Origin: Deltaproteobacteria bacterium
Lineage (GTDB): Bacteria; Desulfobacterota; Desulfobulbia; Desulfobulbales; Desulfurivibrionaceae
NCBI GenBank assembly: GCA_026388695.1
Contig: JAPLJH010000019.1
Coordinates: forward strand, 1-64,000
Length of the DNA stretch: 64,000 bases
Direction of reading: 5' to 3'
Below the pieces are notes generated by a model. It was not told the DNA's origin. It was given only the letters and a program-made list of their open reading frames with translations, and searched no databases. Position 1 is the first letter of the stretch. Each line of letters opens with the position of its first letter. This document shows positions 33,671-42,104 of the stretch, piece by piece. A program made the position numbers and the translations under genes.

Positions 33671-34390
33671 ATGACTAAACCAATTAAGATATTTATAGCT
33701 CTTTCGATAGGGCTTCTTTGTCTTTGCGGCAACGCCTTAGGGGCAGGATTCACTATCGATAAAAACACCTGGAAGGCCGTTAGCCCTGATGAAAAAATAT
33801 TTGGTTACTTCTACGGTCCAGCATACTACCTCCTGCACCAGACTGGTGATTCAGTAATCCTTCACTTGGATAAAAGAGATCCTATACTTTCTGATGATTT
33901 TCGAAATATTATTACTCTTTATCTAGAAAGTAGCTCAGCGGCAAACATGAAAAAGTTACTTGAGCAACAAAAAGGCCATAATACCGTATTAAAACAAGCA
34001 CCGATGTCCGTAATTTTCGCACAGCAGTACAAAACTGTTGGGACACCAATTAAAGATAATCCGAACGTTCCTGATTTCATTGTTTTCCTAACGAATTCGG
34101 ATAAAATTGTTACCGTTGAATTTTTAATGTCCCCGGACAAAATGAGTGTTTTTACTGTTGCATCTGGGAACAAAAAATATTCGCCAGCATTCTTATTTCG
34201 AGCAGATGCGATCAAATATCAAGATAAATTGCTGAAGGAAACCGGACAGAAATTTGATCGCATCGAATTAGATATAGATACCTTTGTTAATAAATTTATG
34301 CGCCCGAATTCAAAAACAGACGTCCCCTTTGCGGTGTTTGGAGAAAATGCGGAAAACTTAATACCTGCTTTTGAGAAGCAGTATCACTAA
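33671..34390 (+). CDS. AT-rich hypothetical exported protein
   Basis: The 239-residue product has an N-terminal signal peptide (IKIFIALSIGLLCLCGNALG, cleavage about residue 23) and a soluble mature domain that is not recognised. The ATG at 33671 follows AGGAAGAG; an in-frame TTG at 33650 is less likely. The K/N-rich composition indicates transferred DNA. It follows the lipoprotein gene on the same strand and may be co-expressed with it. Confidence 0.65.
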   Translation: MTKPIKIFIALSIGLLCLCGNALGAGFTIDKNTWKAVSPDEKIFGYFYGPAYYLLHQTGDSVILHLDKRDPILSDDFRNIITLYLESSSAANMKKLLEQQKGHNTVLKQAPMSVIFAQQYKTVGTPIKDNPNVPDFIVFLTNSDKIVTVEFLMSPDKMSVFTVASGNKKYSPAFLFRADAIKYQDKLLKETGQKFDRIELDIDTFVNKFMRPNSKTDVPFAVFGENAENLIPAFEKQYH

Positions 34391-34415
34391 CTCTGAGAAG
34401 CAACATCGTGTGTGA

Positions 34416-34469
34416 GCGGCCATATCGCGTCAGCCCCTCCATCAGCAGGGGCTGACGCGATATGGCCGC
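34416..34469. repeat. Perfect 23-bp inverted repeat with 8-nt loop
   Basis: The left arm is 34416-34438 (begins GCGGCCATATCGCG) and the right arm 34447-34469 is its exact complement; the loop is CCATCAGC. No T-run follows on either strand, so it is not a standard terminator. It closes the AT-rich accessory region. The rest of 34391-34664 shows no gene. Confidence 0.85.
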
Positions 34470-34570
34470 ACTAGGATACTGCTCGTCATAGTCCTCTCGG
34501 GTCAGGGCTTGAATATTATCAACCTCCCTTCATCTCCCCGTTCTTCCGCAAAAGCCACGCTACTTTCCCC

Positions 34571-34598
34571 TCAAGTTTTCCACCCGCCCTCCCGAAAA
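34571..34598 (+). promoter_or_regulatory. Weak sigma-28-like site before the DUF5610-like gene
   Basis: TCAAGTTT (34571-34578) and CCCGAAAA (34591-34598) are 12 bp apart, the same spacing as the candidate at 26893-26920. Each half fits the FliA consensus only partly. Confidence 0.22.
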
Positions 34599-34664
34599 GC
34601 ACAGTAGCACGGCTACGCCTTCCGCCCAACGTGCCACACCGTAAACCAGCACCGGGAGCGCACC

Positions 34665-35651
34665 ATGAACATTCCAGCCCAGTCCGGCCAGGGACCAGTC
34701 GCAAGCAACGACTACCAAGCCCTTTATTCCGCCCCATCCGGCAAGAGCACCTTCGAGCAGACCCTTGCCCAGGTCCAGTCGACCTCTTTCTCCCTGACCA
34801 CCGCGGAAGGCGATCAGGTCACCCTCTCGGGCCTGAGCCAAAATTACCAATACACCCAGGCAGTCGGCTGGTTCAATCCCGCCTCCTCTGGGGTGAATTA
34901 TGCCAGCAGCTCCACAAGCGCCCAAGCCATGGGCATCTCGGTGCATGGCGACCTCAATGAGCAGGAGCTGGCCGACATCACTAAGCTGGTGGGCGAACTG
35001 ACCTCCATTGCCTCCACCTTTTTTTCCGGCGATCAGCAGGGTGCCATAACCAGGGCCATGGATTTCGGCCAAATGTCCATGGGCTCGGTCTCCTCGCTAT
35101 CCGCCTCATTCAGCAGACAAACCGTTGCCCAGACCCAGATCACCAGCTACTCGCCCCTGCCGGCCATGGCAGATCTCAAAGACCTGAAGCTCAAGGATAT
35201 CTACGATACATTGGGAACCAACACGAGCGGAGAGCCGGACTACGCCACCGTGCTTGAAGCGCGCTGGCAGCAGATCCTCAAGGCCCTGGATGAAATGAAA
35301 GCGAAAGAGCTGGATGGGCTATTTGCCCGGAGAATGGACCCTAAGCCGTTACCGGCCACAGGGGTGAATGCCGAAACTCCTGCCCTGCCAGTCGTCCCGC
35401 CCGAGGAGCGTGCGGCCCGAAAGATGGTGTCCCACATGGAGCAGCTCCTCACCGACCACCCGCAACTGACCCCCTTTGCCAAAGCGCTAGGCGCCACCGC
35501 CATGGATACAGCCGCACGTCAAGCCGAACAGGGTCTGCCGGACACCGCCAGGGCGCTGGGCGATCTGAAAACCGCCTTTCTCAACCAACTGCACCAGTGG
35601 TTTCTGCCGTCGGAACCACCGACAACCAGCAGACCGGGGACGGCAGTATAA
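34665..35651 (+). CDS. DUF5610-like hypothetical protein
   Basis: The 328-residue protein has no signal peptide. A Ser/Thr-rich N-terminal region is followed by GDLNEQELADITKLVGELTS (about residues 95-114) and STFFSGDQQGAITRAMDFG, which resemble DUF5610 proteins of unknown function. The C-terminal third is helical and proline-linked. Its function is unknown; members that I recall occur in motile Proteobacteria. It is convergent with the ferredoxin-nitroreductase gene (26 bp between stops). A GGGAG site precedes the ATG at 34665. Confidence 0.6.
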   Translation: MNIPAQSGQGPVASNDYQALYSAPSGKSTFEQTLAQVQSTSFSLTTAEGDQVTLSGLSQNYQYTQAVGWFNPASSGVNYASSSTSAQAMGISVHGDLNEQELADITKLVGELTSIASTFFSGDQQGAITRAMDFGQMSMGSVSSLSASFSRQTVAQTQITSYSPLPAMADLKDLKLKDIYDTLGTNTSGEPDYATVLEARWQQILKALDEMKAKELDGLFARRMDPKPLPATGVNAETPALPVVPPEERAARKMVSHMEQLLTDHPQLTPFAKALGATAMDTAARQAEQGLPDTARALGDLKTAFLNQLHQWFLPSEPPTTSRPGTAV

Positions 35652-35676
35652 CCTTATCCCCGCCCCACTCCGCAGC

Positions 35677-36498
35677 TTACCACTTAACCACATTCACCAA
35701 CGCCGGACCCCGCTGCACGGTCCGCTGGTATTCCACCGCCGGTTCACCAAAAGCCATGGCATACCCAAGGGTATGATTTTCCGGGATGCCCAACTTGCCG
35801 ACCACCTCCGGGCAGACACCAAGGGCCATCATGCAGATGCCGTCCCAGACCGTGCCGACCCCATGGGCATGGGCGATGAGTTGGAAGGTGGTCAAGGCGA
35901 TGTGGGTGTCCTGGACCGGGCAGGGGGCATCTGCCGGGGCGCTGGTGATGAGCAGGTGCGGCGCGCCCCGAAACAGGATATCCGTGCCCTTCTCCTGCCA
36001 GGCATTGACCGTCCAGCCGAGGTACTTGCCAGCCAGGCCTTCCGGCAGCTTGCCAGACTCTTTTAATTTGGCGAGGCGGTCCATGAGATGCTCCCGCAAT
36101 CGGTTCATCACGGCCCGCTCCCGAACCACGGTGAAGAGCACCGAGCGGGCATTGACCCCGGTGGGCGCATGGCAGGAAACCTCCAGCAACACATCGATCA
36201 GCTCCGGGGCCAAATCCTGGTCGCGGTAGCGGCGCACCGCCCTCCTGCCCTTGATCAGGGTCGCAAGCTGTGCCGGGTCCGGCAGGTTACCTTTAAGCTC
36301 CGTGCTCGCATCAGGGTCCTTGCCGAGGATCGAAACCGCTGCCGTGGGACAAACAGCAAGGCAATGCTGACACTGGAAACACCCATCCTCGTTGGTCATT
36401 TCCGGATAAGCGTCCATGGCGATGACGCCCGCCGGGCACTCAAGCACACATTCGCCGCACTGGATGCAGCGCTTCTCATCGATGCGAAATTGCAGCAT
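35677..36498 (-). CDS. Nitroreductase-family protein with N-terminal 2x[4Fe-4S] ferredoxin domain
   Basis: The 273-residue protein begins with two ferredoxin clusters, CIQCGECVLECP and CFQCQHCLAVCP (about residues 12-60). A flavin-binding nitroreductase domain follows (KGRRAVRRYRDQDL, CHAPTGVNAR). Such fusions pass electrons from ferredoxin to flavin; the acceptor is unknown. The ATG at 36498 has a perfect AGGAGG site; the longer open frame upstream lacks family similarity and is rejected. Confidence 0.92.
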   Translation of the reverse strand: MLQFRIDEKRCIQCGECVLECPAGVIAMDAYPEMTNEDGCFQCQHCLAVCPTAAVSILGKDPDASTELKGNLPDPAQLATLIKGRRAVRRYRDQDLAPELIDVLLEVSCHAPTGVNARSVLFTVVRERAVMNRLREHLMDRLAKLKESGKLPEGLAGKYLGWTVNAWQEKGTDILFRGAPHLLITSAPADAPCPVQDTHIALTTFQLIAHAHGVGTVWDGICMMALGVCPEVVGKLGIPENHTLGYAMAFGEPAVEYQRTVQRGPALVNVVKW

Positions 36499-36748
36499 GG
36501 TAGACCTCCTCTCAGATTCAGGACGTTTTCGCCACGGCCTTGCACAGGCCCGAAGCATAGATTTTTTTAACACATTTTTCCACTCTGTACCAAGCGACTT
36601 GCGCAGGCTTCTCTGCCAATGGGCCGCCGGTGGCAATATCAAGCCCTTCTTCCTCTGTCCCGTAATTTTTCCGTATTGCATCCTGCCGGACAATCGGCCA
36701 TATATTCCAATTCATAATCCCCCCAGCAGATTACAATCGGGTGCGCCC

Positions 36749-37144
36749 ATGCATTTCCTTATCATTGACGACGACGTTGTTGCCCGCACCACCCTTAAAA
36801 ACCACCTGACCGCCATGTTCGCGGGCTGCAAGATCAGCGAGGCGCCCAACGGAGCCCAGGGGTTGTTCCAGTTCTTCAAGAAAAAGCCGGACCTCGTCTT
36901 TTTGGACATGCTGATGCCGATCATGGATGGCCGGGCCGTGCTGGACGCCCTATACGAATGCTACCGCTGCGGCCAGCTCGTTAAAAAACCGAAGGTGATC
37001 CTGGTCTCCATGCTCGACACCATGCAGATCGACCAGATGCATACCCTGGCCGACAGCTCACTGGTGGCGACGGTGGTAAAAAAACCGTTTACCCGCAATC
37101 TCCTCCAACAAATCGAAAATTTTCTGCCCCACCCCACGGCCTGA
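36749..37144 (+). CDS. Single-domain response regulator (CheY-like receiver)
   Basis: The 131-residue receiver has the acidic pair near residues 8-9 (LIIDDD), the phospho-acceptor Asp in DLVFLDMLMP (about residue 53) and the conserved Lys in VVKKPF (about residue 110). It has no output domain, so it acts through protein contacts or phosphotransfer. No histidine kinase lies next to it. The start has only a weak ribosome-binding site. It is divergent from the nitroreductase gene. Confidence 0.88.
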   Translation: MHFLIIDDDVVARTTLKNHLTAMFAGCKISEAPNGAQGLFQFFKKKPDLVFLDMLMPIMDGRAVLDALYECYRCGQLVKKPKVILVSMLDTMQIDQMHTLADSSLVATVVKKPFTRNLLQQIENFLPHPTA

Positions 37145-37257
37145 TCTTCGCCACGCCCCTCTTTTTACCCAGAAACGGGGCGCAAAAAATTTCCCTCCAT
37201 CCCGAAGCCCCCCGCAACATATCCCCGCCCAATGGCGCCTCTTCCCGGAAAGGATAC

Positions 37258-37285
37258 TTGACAAGCCCCGCCGTCCTGCTATCTT
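37258..37285 (+). promoter_or_regulatory. Promoter of the corrinoid activator gene
   Basis: Consensus TTGACA (37258-37263), a 16-bp spacer and TATCTT (37280-37285), about 50 bp before the coding start. Confidence 0.6.
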
Positions 37286-37336
37286 TGTGGCAATAATCTA
37301 AACTATTGCCAATATTTCCCCGGAGACCGGAGATTG

Positions 37337-39265
37337 ATGAAAAATACCGTAACCTTCCTGCCCGACAACGTCACCATCGAGGTGGATAACGGCGAAAACC
37401 TGCTCAGCGCCGCAGCAAAGGCCGGACTCTATATCCAGGCCTCCTGCGGCGGCGACGGGGTTTGCGGCAAGTGCAAGGTCAAGATCGAACAGGGCGAGGT
37501 GGCCGCCAACAAGGCCATGCAACTCAAGGACGAGGAACACGCCGAGGGCTTCCGTCTGGCCTGCCAATCCACAATCATTCAGGATCTGGTGGTCTTCATC
37601 CCCGCCGCCACCAGCAAGGACGGCAAGGCCCTCAAGGCCAAACCCAAGACCACCCGCTCCATCTCCGCCCGCTCGCTGGACCACCTCATCGGCACTTGGC
37701 AGGTGGCGCCGCCGGTGGAGAAACGCTTCCTTTCCCTTGACCCGCCGACCCTGGAAGACAATGTCCCCGATCTCCAGCGCTTGATGCGGGCCATCAAGAA
37801 AAAATGCCACGACTGCTCCGAGCCCACCTACGACCACCCGGAATTGTTGATGGAACTGCCCGTCGTCCTGCGGGAGGCCAACTGGCAGGTGACGGCGATC
37901 ATGCTGCGCGGCAAGCGGGCCGAGGAGCCGGATCGAATCATCGCCCTGGAACCGGGCGATACCACGGGCAACCTCTACGGCCTGGCCGTGGACATCGGCA
38001 CCACCACGGTCTGCGGGGTTTTGATCGACCTCAATTCCGGCGAGGTGATCGCCGAGGCCTCGGCCTACAACGACCAGATCGGCTGCGGCGAGGATGTCAT
38101 CTCCCGGATCATTTACTCCCAGCGACCCGGCGGCCTCAAGGGGCTGCAAGAAAAAGTGGTCCGCACCATCAACTCGGTGATCGAAACGGTCTGCAAAAAG
38201 GTGATGATCAGCCCCAGCAACATCAGCTACATCATGGCTGCGGGCAACACCATCATGAGCCATCTGCTCCTGGGCTTAAACCCAAAGTACCTGCGCGAGT
38301 CGCCCTATGTACCAACCTGCAGCCATTTCCCCCTGACCCGCGCCGCAGCCCTGGGCATCCACGCCCATCCTTCGGTGCGCCTCTTTCTCTACCCATCGGT
38401 TGCCAGCTACGTGGGCGGTGACATCATCGCCGGGGTACACGCCTGTCAGATGTATAAGAGCCCGTTGCTCACCTTATTCATCGACATCGGCACCAACGGC
38501 GAGATCGTGGTGGGCAACGAGGAGTGGATGGTCTGCGCCGCTTGCTCCGCCGGACCTGCCTTCGAAGGTGGCGGTATCCGCCACGGAATGCGGGCCAATG
38601 CCGGGGCCATCGAGAACTTCCATATCCATCCCGAAACGCTTGAACCGATGATCATCACCATCGACCGCATCAAGCCCTGCGGCATCTGCGGCTCCGGGCT
38701 CATCGCCATCGTGGCCGAGCTGCTGGAAGCCGGGGTTATCGACCAGCAGGGCAAGTTCAACCGAGGCCTCGACCATCCCCGCATCCGCCAGGGGATAGAC
38801 GGCTACGAGTACGTGCTGGCCTGGTCCAAGGACACCCTCATGGGTGAAGACATCGCCATCACCGAGGTGGATTTCGACAACCTGACCCGGGCCAAGGGCG
38901 CCATGTACGCGGGCTACGTCACCCTGCTGGAATCGGTGGGCATGACCTTCGCTGATCTCGACCGGGTGATCATGGCTGGCAACTTCGGGGCCTACATCGA
39001 CCTGGAACAGGCGATCTGCATCGGTCTGCTGCCGGACATCGACCGCGACAAGTTCTACTACCTGGGCAACGCCTCCATGCTGGGCTGCCAAATCAGCCTC
39101 ACCGACCATGTCCGCTTCCGGGAACGGATGATGGTCAGCTCGCTGATGACCAATCTGGAGCTCTCGGAGAGCGCCCAGTTCATGAACCACTACATGGCCT
39201 CGCTCTTCCTGCCCCACACCGATATGGCGCTTTTTCCCACAGTGCGGGATAAATTGCCGCGGTAA
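37337..39265 (+). CDS. Corrinoid protein reductive activator (RACE-type: 2Fe-2S ferredoxin + ASKHA ATPase)
   Basis: It restores inactive cob(II)amide in corrinoid methyl-transfer proteins to the active Co(I) state using ATP. The 642-residue protein has a plant-type ferredoxin domain (CGGDGVCGKC, with a fourth Cys in LACQS, residues about 36-80), a linker, then an ASKHA ATPase with AVDIGTTTVCG and FIDIGTNGEIV phosphate motifs and a late glycine motif MAGNFGAY. This is the DUF4445 architecture. The ATG at 37337 follows CCGGAGA. The methyltetrahydrofolate methyltransferase at 42105 is a likely functional partner. Confidence 0.9.
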   Translation: MKNTVTFLPDNVTIEVDNGENLLSAAAKAGLYIQASCGGDGVCGKCKVKIEQGEVAANKAMQLKDEEHAEGFRLACQSTIIQDLVVFIPAATSKDGKALKAKPKTTRSISARSLDHLIGTWQVAPPVEKRFLSLDPPTLEDNVPDLQRLMRAIKKKCHDCSEPTYDHPELLMELPVVLREANWQVTAIMLRGKRAEEPDRIIALEPGDTTGNLYGLAVDIGTTTVCGVLIDLNSGEVIAEASAYNDQIGCGEDVISRIIYSQRPGGLKGLQEKVVRTINSVIETVCKKVMISPSNISYIMAAGNTIMSHLLLGLNPKYLRESPYVPTCSHFPLTRAAALGIHAHPSVRLFLYPSVASYVGGDIIAGVHACQMYKSPLLTLFIDIGTNGEIVVGNEEWMVCAACSAGPAFEGGGIRHGMRANAGAIENFHIHPETLEPMIITIDRIKPCGICGSGLIAIVAELLEAGVIDQQGKFNRGLDHPRIRQGIDGYEYVLAWSKDTLMGEDIAITEVDFDNLTRAKGAMYAGYVTLLESVGMTFADLDRVIMAGNFGAYIDLEQAICIGLLPDIDRDKFYYLGNASMLGCQISLTDHVRFRERMMVSSLMTNLELSESAQFMNHYMASLFLPHTDMALFPTVRDKLPR

Positions 39266-39291
39266 AAGTCAGCGGCACTGCTGACTTTTAC
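39262..39291 (+). terminator. Hairpin terminator overlapping the activator stop codon
   Basis: The 12-bp perfect stem GTAAAAGTCAGC/GCTGACTTTTAC has a 6-nt loop. The stop codon TAA (39263-39265) lies in the left arm. The T-run is short and within the right arm. Confidence 0.6.
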
Positions 39292-39349
39292 CTGCCATGC
39301 CGATGGATAGTGCTCATCCCAAGACCTTTTGGCGAGTCCAACAACAACT

Positions 39350-40168
39350 ATGGAAGACATTGAACCCGACCTGGCAGTCTGCCTGATCCACAACCCAACC
39401 AATCCCGAAGGGCTTTTCCCCTTCCTGGACACGCTCCTGGCCCATGCCGACCCGGTGGCCCTGGAGATCATCGTGGTGGCAAGCCAGCCGGAACATCCCG
39501 CCCTGGTCCGACTGGAACGGGCTTTCCCGGAGATCACCATCCTGGAAAACAGCGGGGCCTATCATCCGACCAAAGCCCGAAACCATGCCTGCCGCCTGGC
39601 CGCAGCCCGCTATCTCTCCTTCTGGGATGAAAATCTCCGACCACAACCAGGTTGCCTGGCCACCCTGATCCGCTTTCTCGATGAAACCCCGGAAGCCGGG
39701 CTGGCCGCGCCCCGGATCGTTGACGCCCAGGGCATGGTCCAGCCCACGGTGCGCTCCGCCCCTTCGTTAGCCACTATCCTCTGCCTGCACACTCCCCTGG
39801 CGCGGCTGCTCGCGGCCGCGCCCCTGATCCTCAAACAGCATCTCCTTTTGGAGCAGGACCACCTACGCTCCTTCGAGGCCCAGTGGCTGCTGGATACCTG
39901 CCTGGTGGTCCGCCGGGAGGTGGTGGAAGACATCGGCCTGTTGGACGAGGGCTTTGCCGAGCACTACGCCGATACCGATTATTGCCTGCGGGCACGGCAG
40001 GCGGGCTGGCATCTCCACTATCTGGCTGAAGCCGTGGCAATCCTGAACGGAGCGGAATCCTCCCCGGCGCCCAACAGGCTCTCTGCCAGTGATACCCCAC
40101 GCCTGGTGAGCGACTGCACCCGTCTGCTGCTGAAAAAATGGCTGCGCCCCGCCCAATTACCCGCTTGA
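39350..40168 (+). CDS. Family 2 glycosyltransferase
   Basis: The 272-residue product has the GT-A nucleotide-sugar-binding fold: LAVCLIHNP, IIVVASQPEH, ITILENSGAYHPTKARN and LDEGFAEHYADTDYCLRARQAGW, a pattern of rhamnosyltransferase-like GT2 enzymes. The usual DxD position reads WDEN, so metal binding may be atypical. No membrane segment is seen. The ATG at 39350 is used; a TTG at 39329 is possible, and no clear ribosome-binding site decides. The acceptor is unknown; a role in cell-surface glycans is likely by family. Confidence 0.82.
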   Translation: MEDIEPDLAVCLIHNPTNPEGLFPFLDTLLAHADPVALEIIVVASQPEHPALVRLERAFPEITILENSGAYHPTKARNHACRLAAARYLSFWDENLRPQPGCLATLIRFLDETPEAGLAAPRIVDAQGMVQPTVRSAPSLATILCLHTPLARLLAAAPLILKQHLLLEQDHLRSFEAQWLLDTCLVVRREVVEDIGLLDEGFAEHYADTDYCLRARQAGWHLHYLAEAVAILNGAESSPAPNRLSASDTPRLVSDCTRLLLKKWLRPAQLPA

Positions 40169-40332
40169 TTCGCCCCCAAAAGAGCTGTTGAAAACGTGTT
40201 CATTTTTTGTTGGTCGCCGGTTGAAATCCTGTTGATATCCTAAAAGCTCTCCCCACAAACCCATGACAGCTCTTGGGTTCAGGCTCCTTGGCCTCATGTC
40301 GGCAACCGTTAGCTTCCTGTTGATTTCTTTTA

Positions 40333-40348
40333 CGTTTCACGTGAAACC
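40333..40348. promoter_or_regulatory. parS-like ParB-binding site in a 447-bp intergenic region
   Basis: The palindrome GTTTCACGTGAAAC (40334-40347) matches the bacterial parS consensus TGTTTCACGTGAAACA at 14 of 16 positions; only the outer bases differ. The surrounding intergenic region 40169-40615 has no credible gene; it also holds TTATCCACG, close to a DnaA box, at about 40477. Confidence 0.6.
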
Positions 40349-40615
40349 CTAAGATCTCTCCCCGCGACAAAGTGCCACGCTGCGCAAAAAATATCCGCAT
40401 GCTACTGTACGTATGGATACATTTTACCCAGCTTTCCTAATGGTCCGGACAGCTCTCCTCTGGCCTGGCCTGAAATTATCCACGCTGATTCAGGGGAATA
40501 ACTCCATGGCCGCAGACAATGGCATGATTCGTGATATAACTTTTGTCCACAGAGTTTTGCTTACCCTTTTTCACCCACCACGTTACGTTTTTATATAATC
40601 AGAGGAGGATTACAC

Positions 40616-40975
40616 ATGAAGAAAACCACGATGTTACGGATCAGCACCATCCTGGCAGGCTCCCTGCTCAGCGCCACCCTTGCCTGGGCAGTTACCGACT
40701 ACAGCTCCATGACCAACGAGGAGCTGGCGGCAAAGCGCGGCAGCCTGCAACAGGCAACAATGGAAGAACGGAACGCCTTCCAAAATGAGTGGCAGAGCCG
40801 GGTCCAAAAGATGAGTCCGGAGGAAAAACAAAAAGTCATGGGCCAGCCGGAAAACGCCCAGCGTGACGGCTCGGGTCAGAAAAATGGGCAGGGCAAGAGC
40901 ATGGGCAGCGGTTCTGGCACAGGCGGAGGGATGGGCTCCGGTTCTGGCGGCATGGGCGGCGGCGGACGGCGTTAA
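40616..40975 (+). CDS. DUF1104-family periplasmic protein with Gly-rich tail
   Basis: The 119-residue protein has a signal peptide (cleavage after TLAWA, about residue 25). A DUF1104-type domain follows (DYSSMTNEELAAKRGSL, then EERNAFQNEWQSRVQKM), and then a Gly/Ser/Met tail of about 30 residues (GSGSGTGGGMGSGSGGMGGG). Function is unknown. A GAGGAGG site precedes the ATG. A strong hairpin follows the stop. Confidence 0.78.
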   Translation: MKKTTMLRISTILAGSLLSATLAWAVTDYSSMTNEELAAKRGSLQQATMEERNAFQNEWQSRVQKMSPEEKQKVMGQPENAQRDGSGQKNGQGKSMGSGSGTGGGMGSGSGGMGGGGRR

Positions 40976-41003
40976 CCCGCTTTTCCAAAACATTTTTCAG
41001 CAC

Positions 41004-41041
41004 ACCATGGCCAGGCAGCTACCAAAACGCCTGGCCATGGT
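41004..41041. repeat. 13-bp perfect hairpin between DUF1104 and DUF4405 genes
   Basis: ACCATGGCCAGGC (41004-41016) and its complement (41029-41041) flank a 12-nt loop. The following bases TTCATT are only weakly U-rich, so terminator function is possible but not clear. Confidence 0.6.
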
Positions 41042-41071
41042 TCATTCTGCGCAACCACCCGGAGACGCCCC

Positions 41072-41902
41072 ATGAACATCCGTAAAATCACCTCTCTCAC
41101 CGCCCTGCTCTCTTTTGTCCTGGAGATGCTGACCAGCGTCATTCTCTACATCGTGCCCCAGGGGCGTGTGGCTTACTGGTCTGACTGGCGGTTGTGGGGC
41201 TTGAGCAAAACCCAATGGAGCAGCCTGCATGTGAATCTAGGCGTTCTTTTCCTGATCGCTATCTGCCTGCATACCTACTACAACTGGAGCCCCATTGTCG
41301 CCTATCTGAAAAACCGGACTGCACAACTGCGCATCTTCACCACGGATTTCACCGTCGCCCTCATCCTCTGCCTGATTTTTTCCCTGGGGACCTATTGGGA
41401 GCTGGTACCATTTTCAACAATCATTGCCATCGGCGACCAGGTCAAGGACGCTGCCGCCAAAAAATATGGGGAGCCGCCTTACGGCCATGCCGAACTCTCC
41501 TCCCTTGCCACCTTTAGCAAAAAGGTGGAGCTGGATTTAGATGTCAGCCTAACCCGCCTGGCCACAGCCAAGATCCGCATCACCGGTCCGGGCCAGTCCA
41601 TTGCCGAGATCGCCAAAATGAATAACCTGACCCCGAAGGCGGTGTATGAGGCCATGTTACCCCCGGAACAACCCGGACAGCGCAAAACCCTGCCCGCCAA
41701 TCCCCCCGGCGGTTTCGGCAAAAGACCCCTGGCAGATATCTGCCAGGAATATCAAATGGACATCACCGCTGTCATCCAGGGGCTTGCCGACCGCAAGATC
41801 ACAGCCACCCCGACCATGAGCATCAAGGAGATCGCCGCAGCCAACAACACCTCGCCCATGGATATCTTTGAAGCGCTCAGGCAAGCAGCATACCAAAATT
41901 AA
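41072..41902 (+). CDS. DUF4405-type membrane protein with repeated helical C-terminal motif
   Basis: The 276-residue protein has three to four membrane segments in the first 120 residues, with LYIVPQGRVAYWSDW and LHVNLGVLFLIAICLHTYYNW typical of DUF4405 (cytochrome b-like; His residues could bind heme). The cytoplasmic or periplasmic C-terminal half has three copies of a short helical motif: SIAEIAKMNNLTPKAVYEAM, PLADICQEYQMDITAVIQGL and SIKEIAAANNTSPMDIFEAL. These look like small nucleotide- or protein-binding helices. A role in membrane electron transfer is inferred. Confidence 0.78.
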   Translation: MNIRKITSLTALLSFVLEMLTSVILYIVPQGRVAYWSDWRLWGLSKTQWSSLHVNLGVLFLIAICLHTYYNWSPIVAYLKNRTAQLRIFTTDFTVALILCLIFSLGTYWELVPFSTIIAIGDQVKDAAAKKYGEPPYGHAELSSLATFSKKVELDLDVSLTRLATAKIRITGPGQSIAEIAKMNNLTPKAVYEAMLPPEQPGQRKTLPANPPGGFGKRPLADICQEYQMDITAVIQGLADRKITATPTMSIKEIAAANNTSPMDIFEALRQAAYQN

Positions 41903-41982
41903 ATCAGGCCGGTCGCTTAGGTATATCCACCGATTTCCGCGCCAATAGGATATTTTTTTACACCACTTCGCCCTGTTGTCTG

Positions 41983-42011
41983 TTGACATCCTTTTTGTAA
42001 AACGCTATTTT
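41983..42011 (+). promoter_or_regulatory. Promoter of the methyltetrahydrofolate methyltransferase gene
   Basis: Consensus TTGACA (41983-41988), a 17-bp spacer and TATTTT (42006-42011), about 93 bp before the ATG. The leader contains a small ACCGC/GCGGT hairpin but no known riboswitch. Confidence 0.7.
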
Positions 42012-42104
42012 CCCACGTTACCATGCACTCTTACACTCGGGAAAACCGCCGCTTCCGTCGGGAGCGGTAAAATATAGATTGAAACCACAGCACGGGAGAA
42101 AACA

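Noticed and set aside
40594-40599. TATAAT hexamer before the DUF1104 gene
   Set aside because: It is so close to the ribosome-binding site that transcription would start inside it, and no -35 is present.
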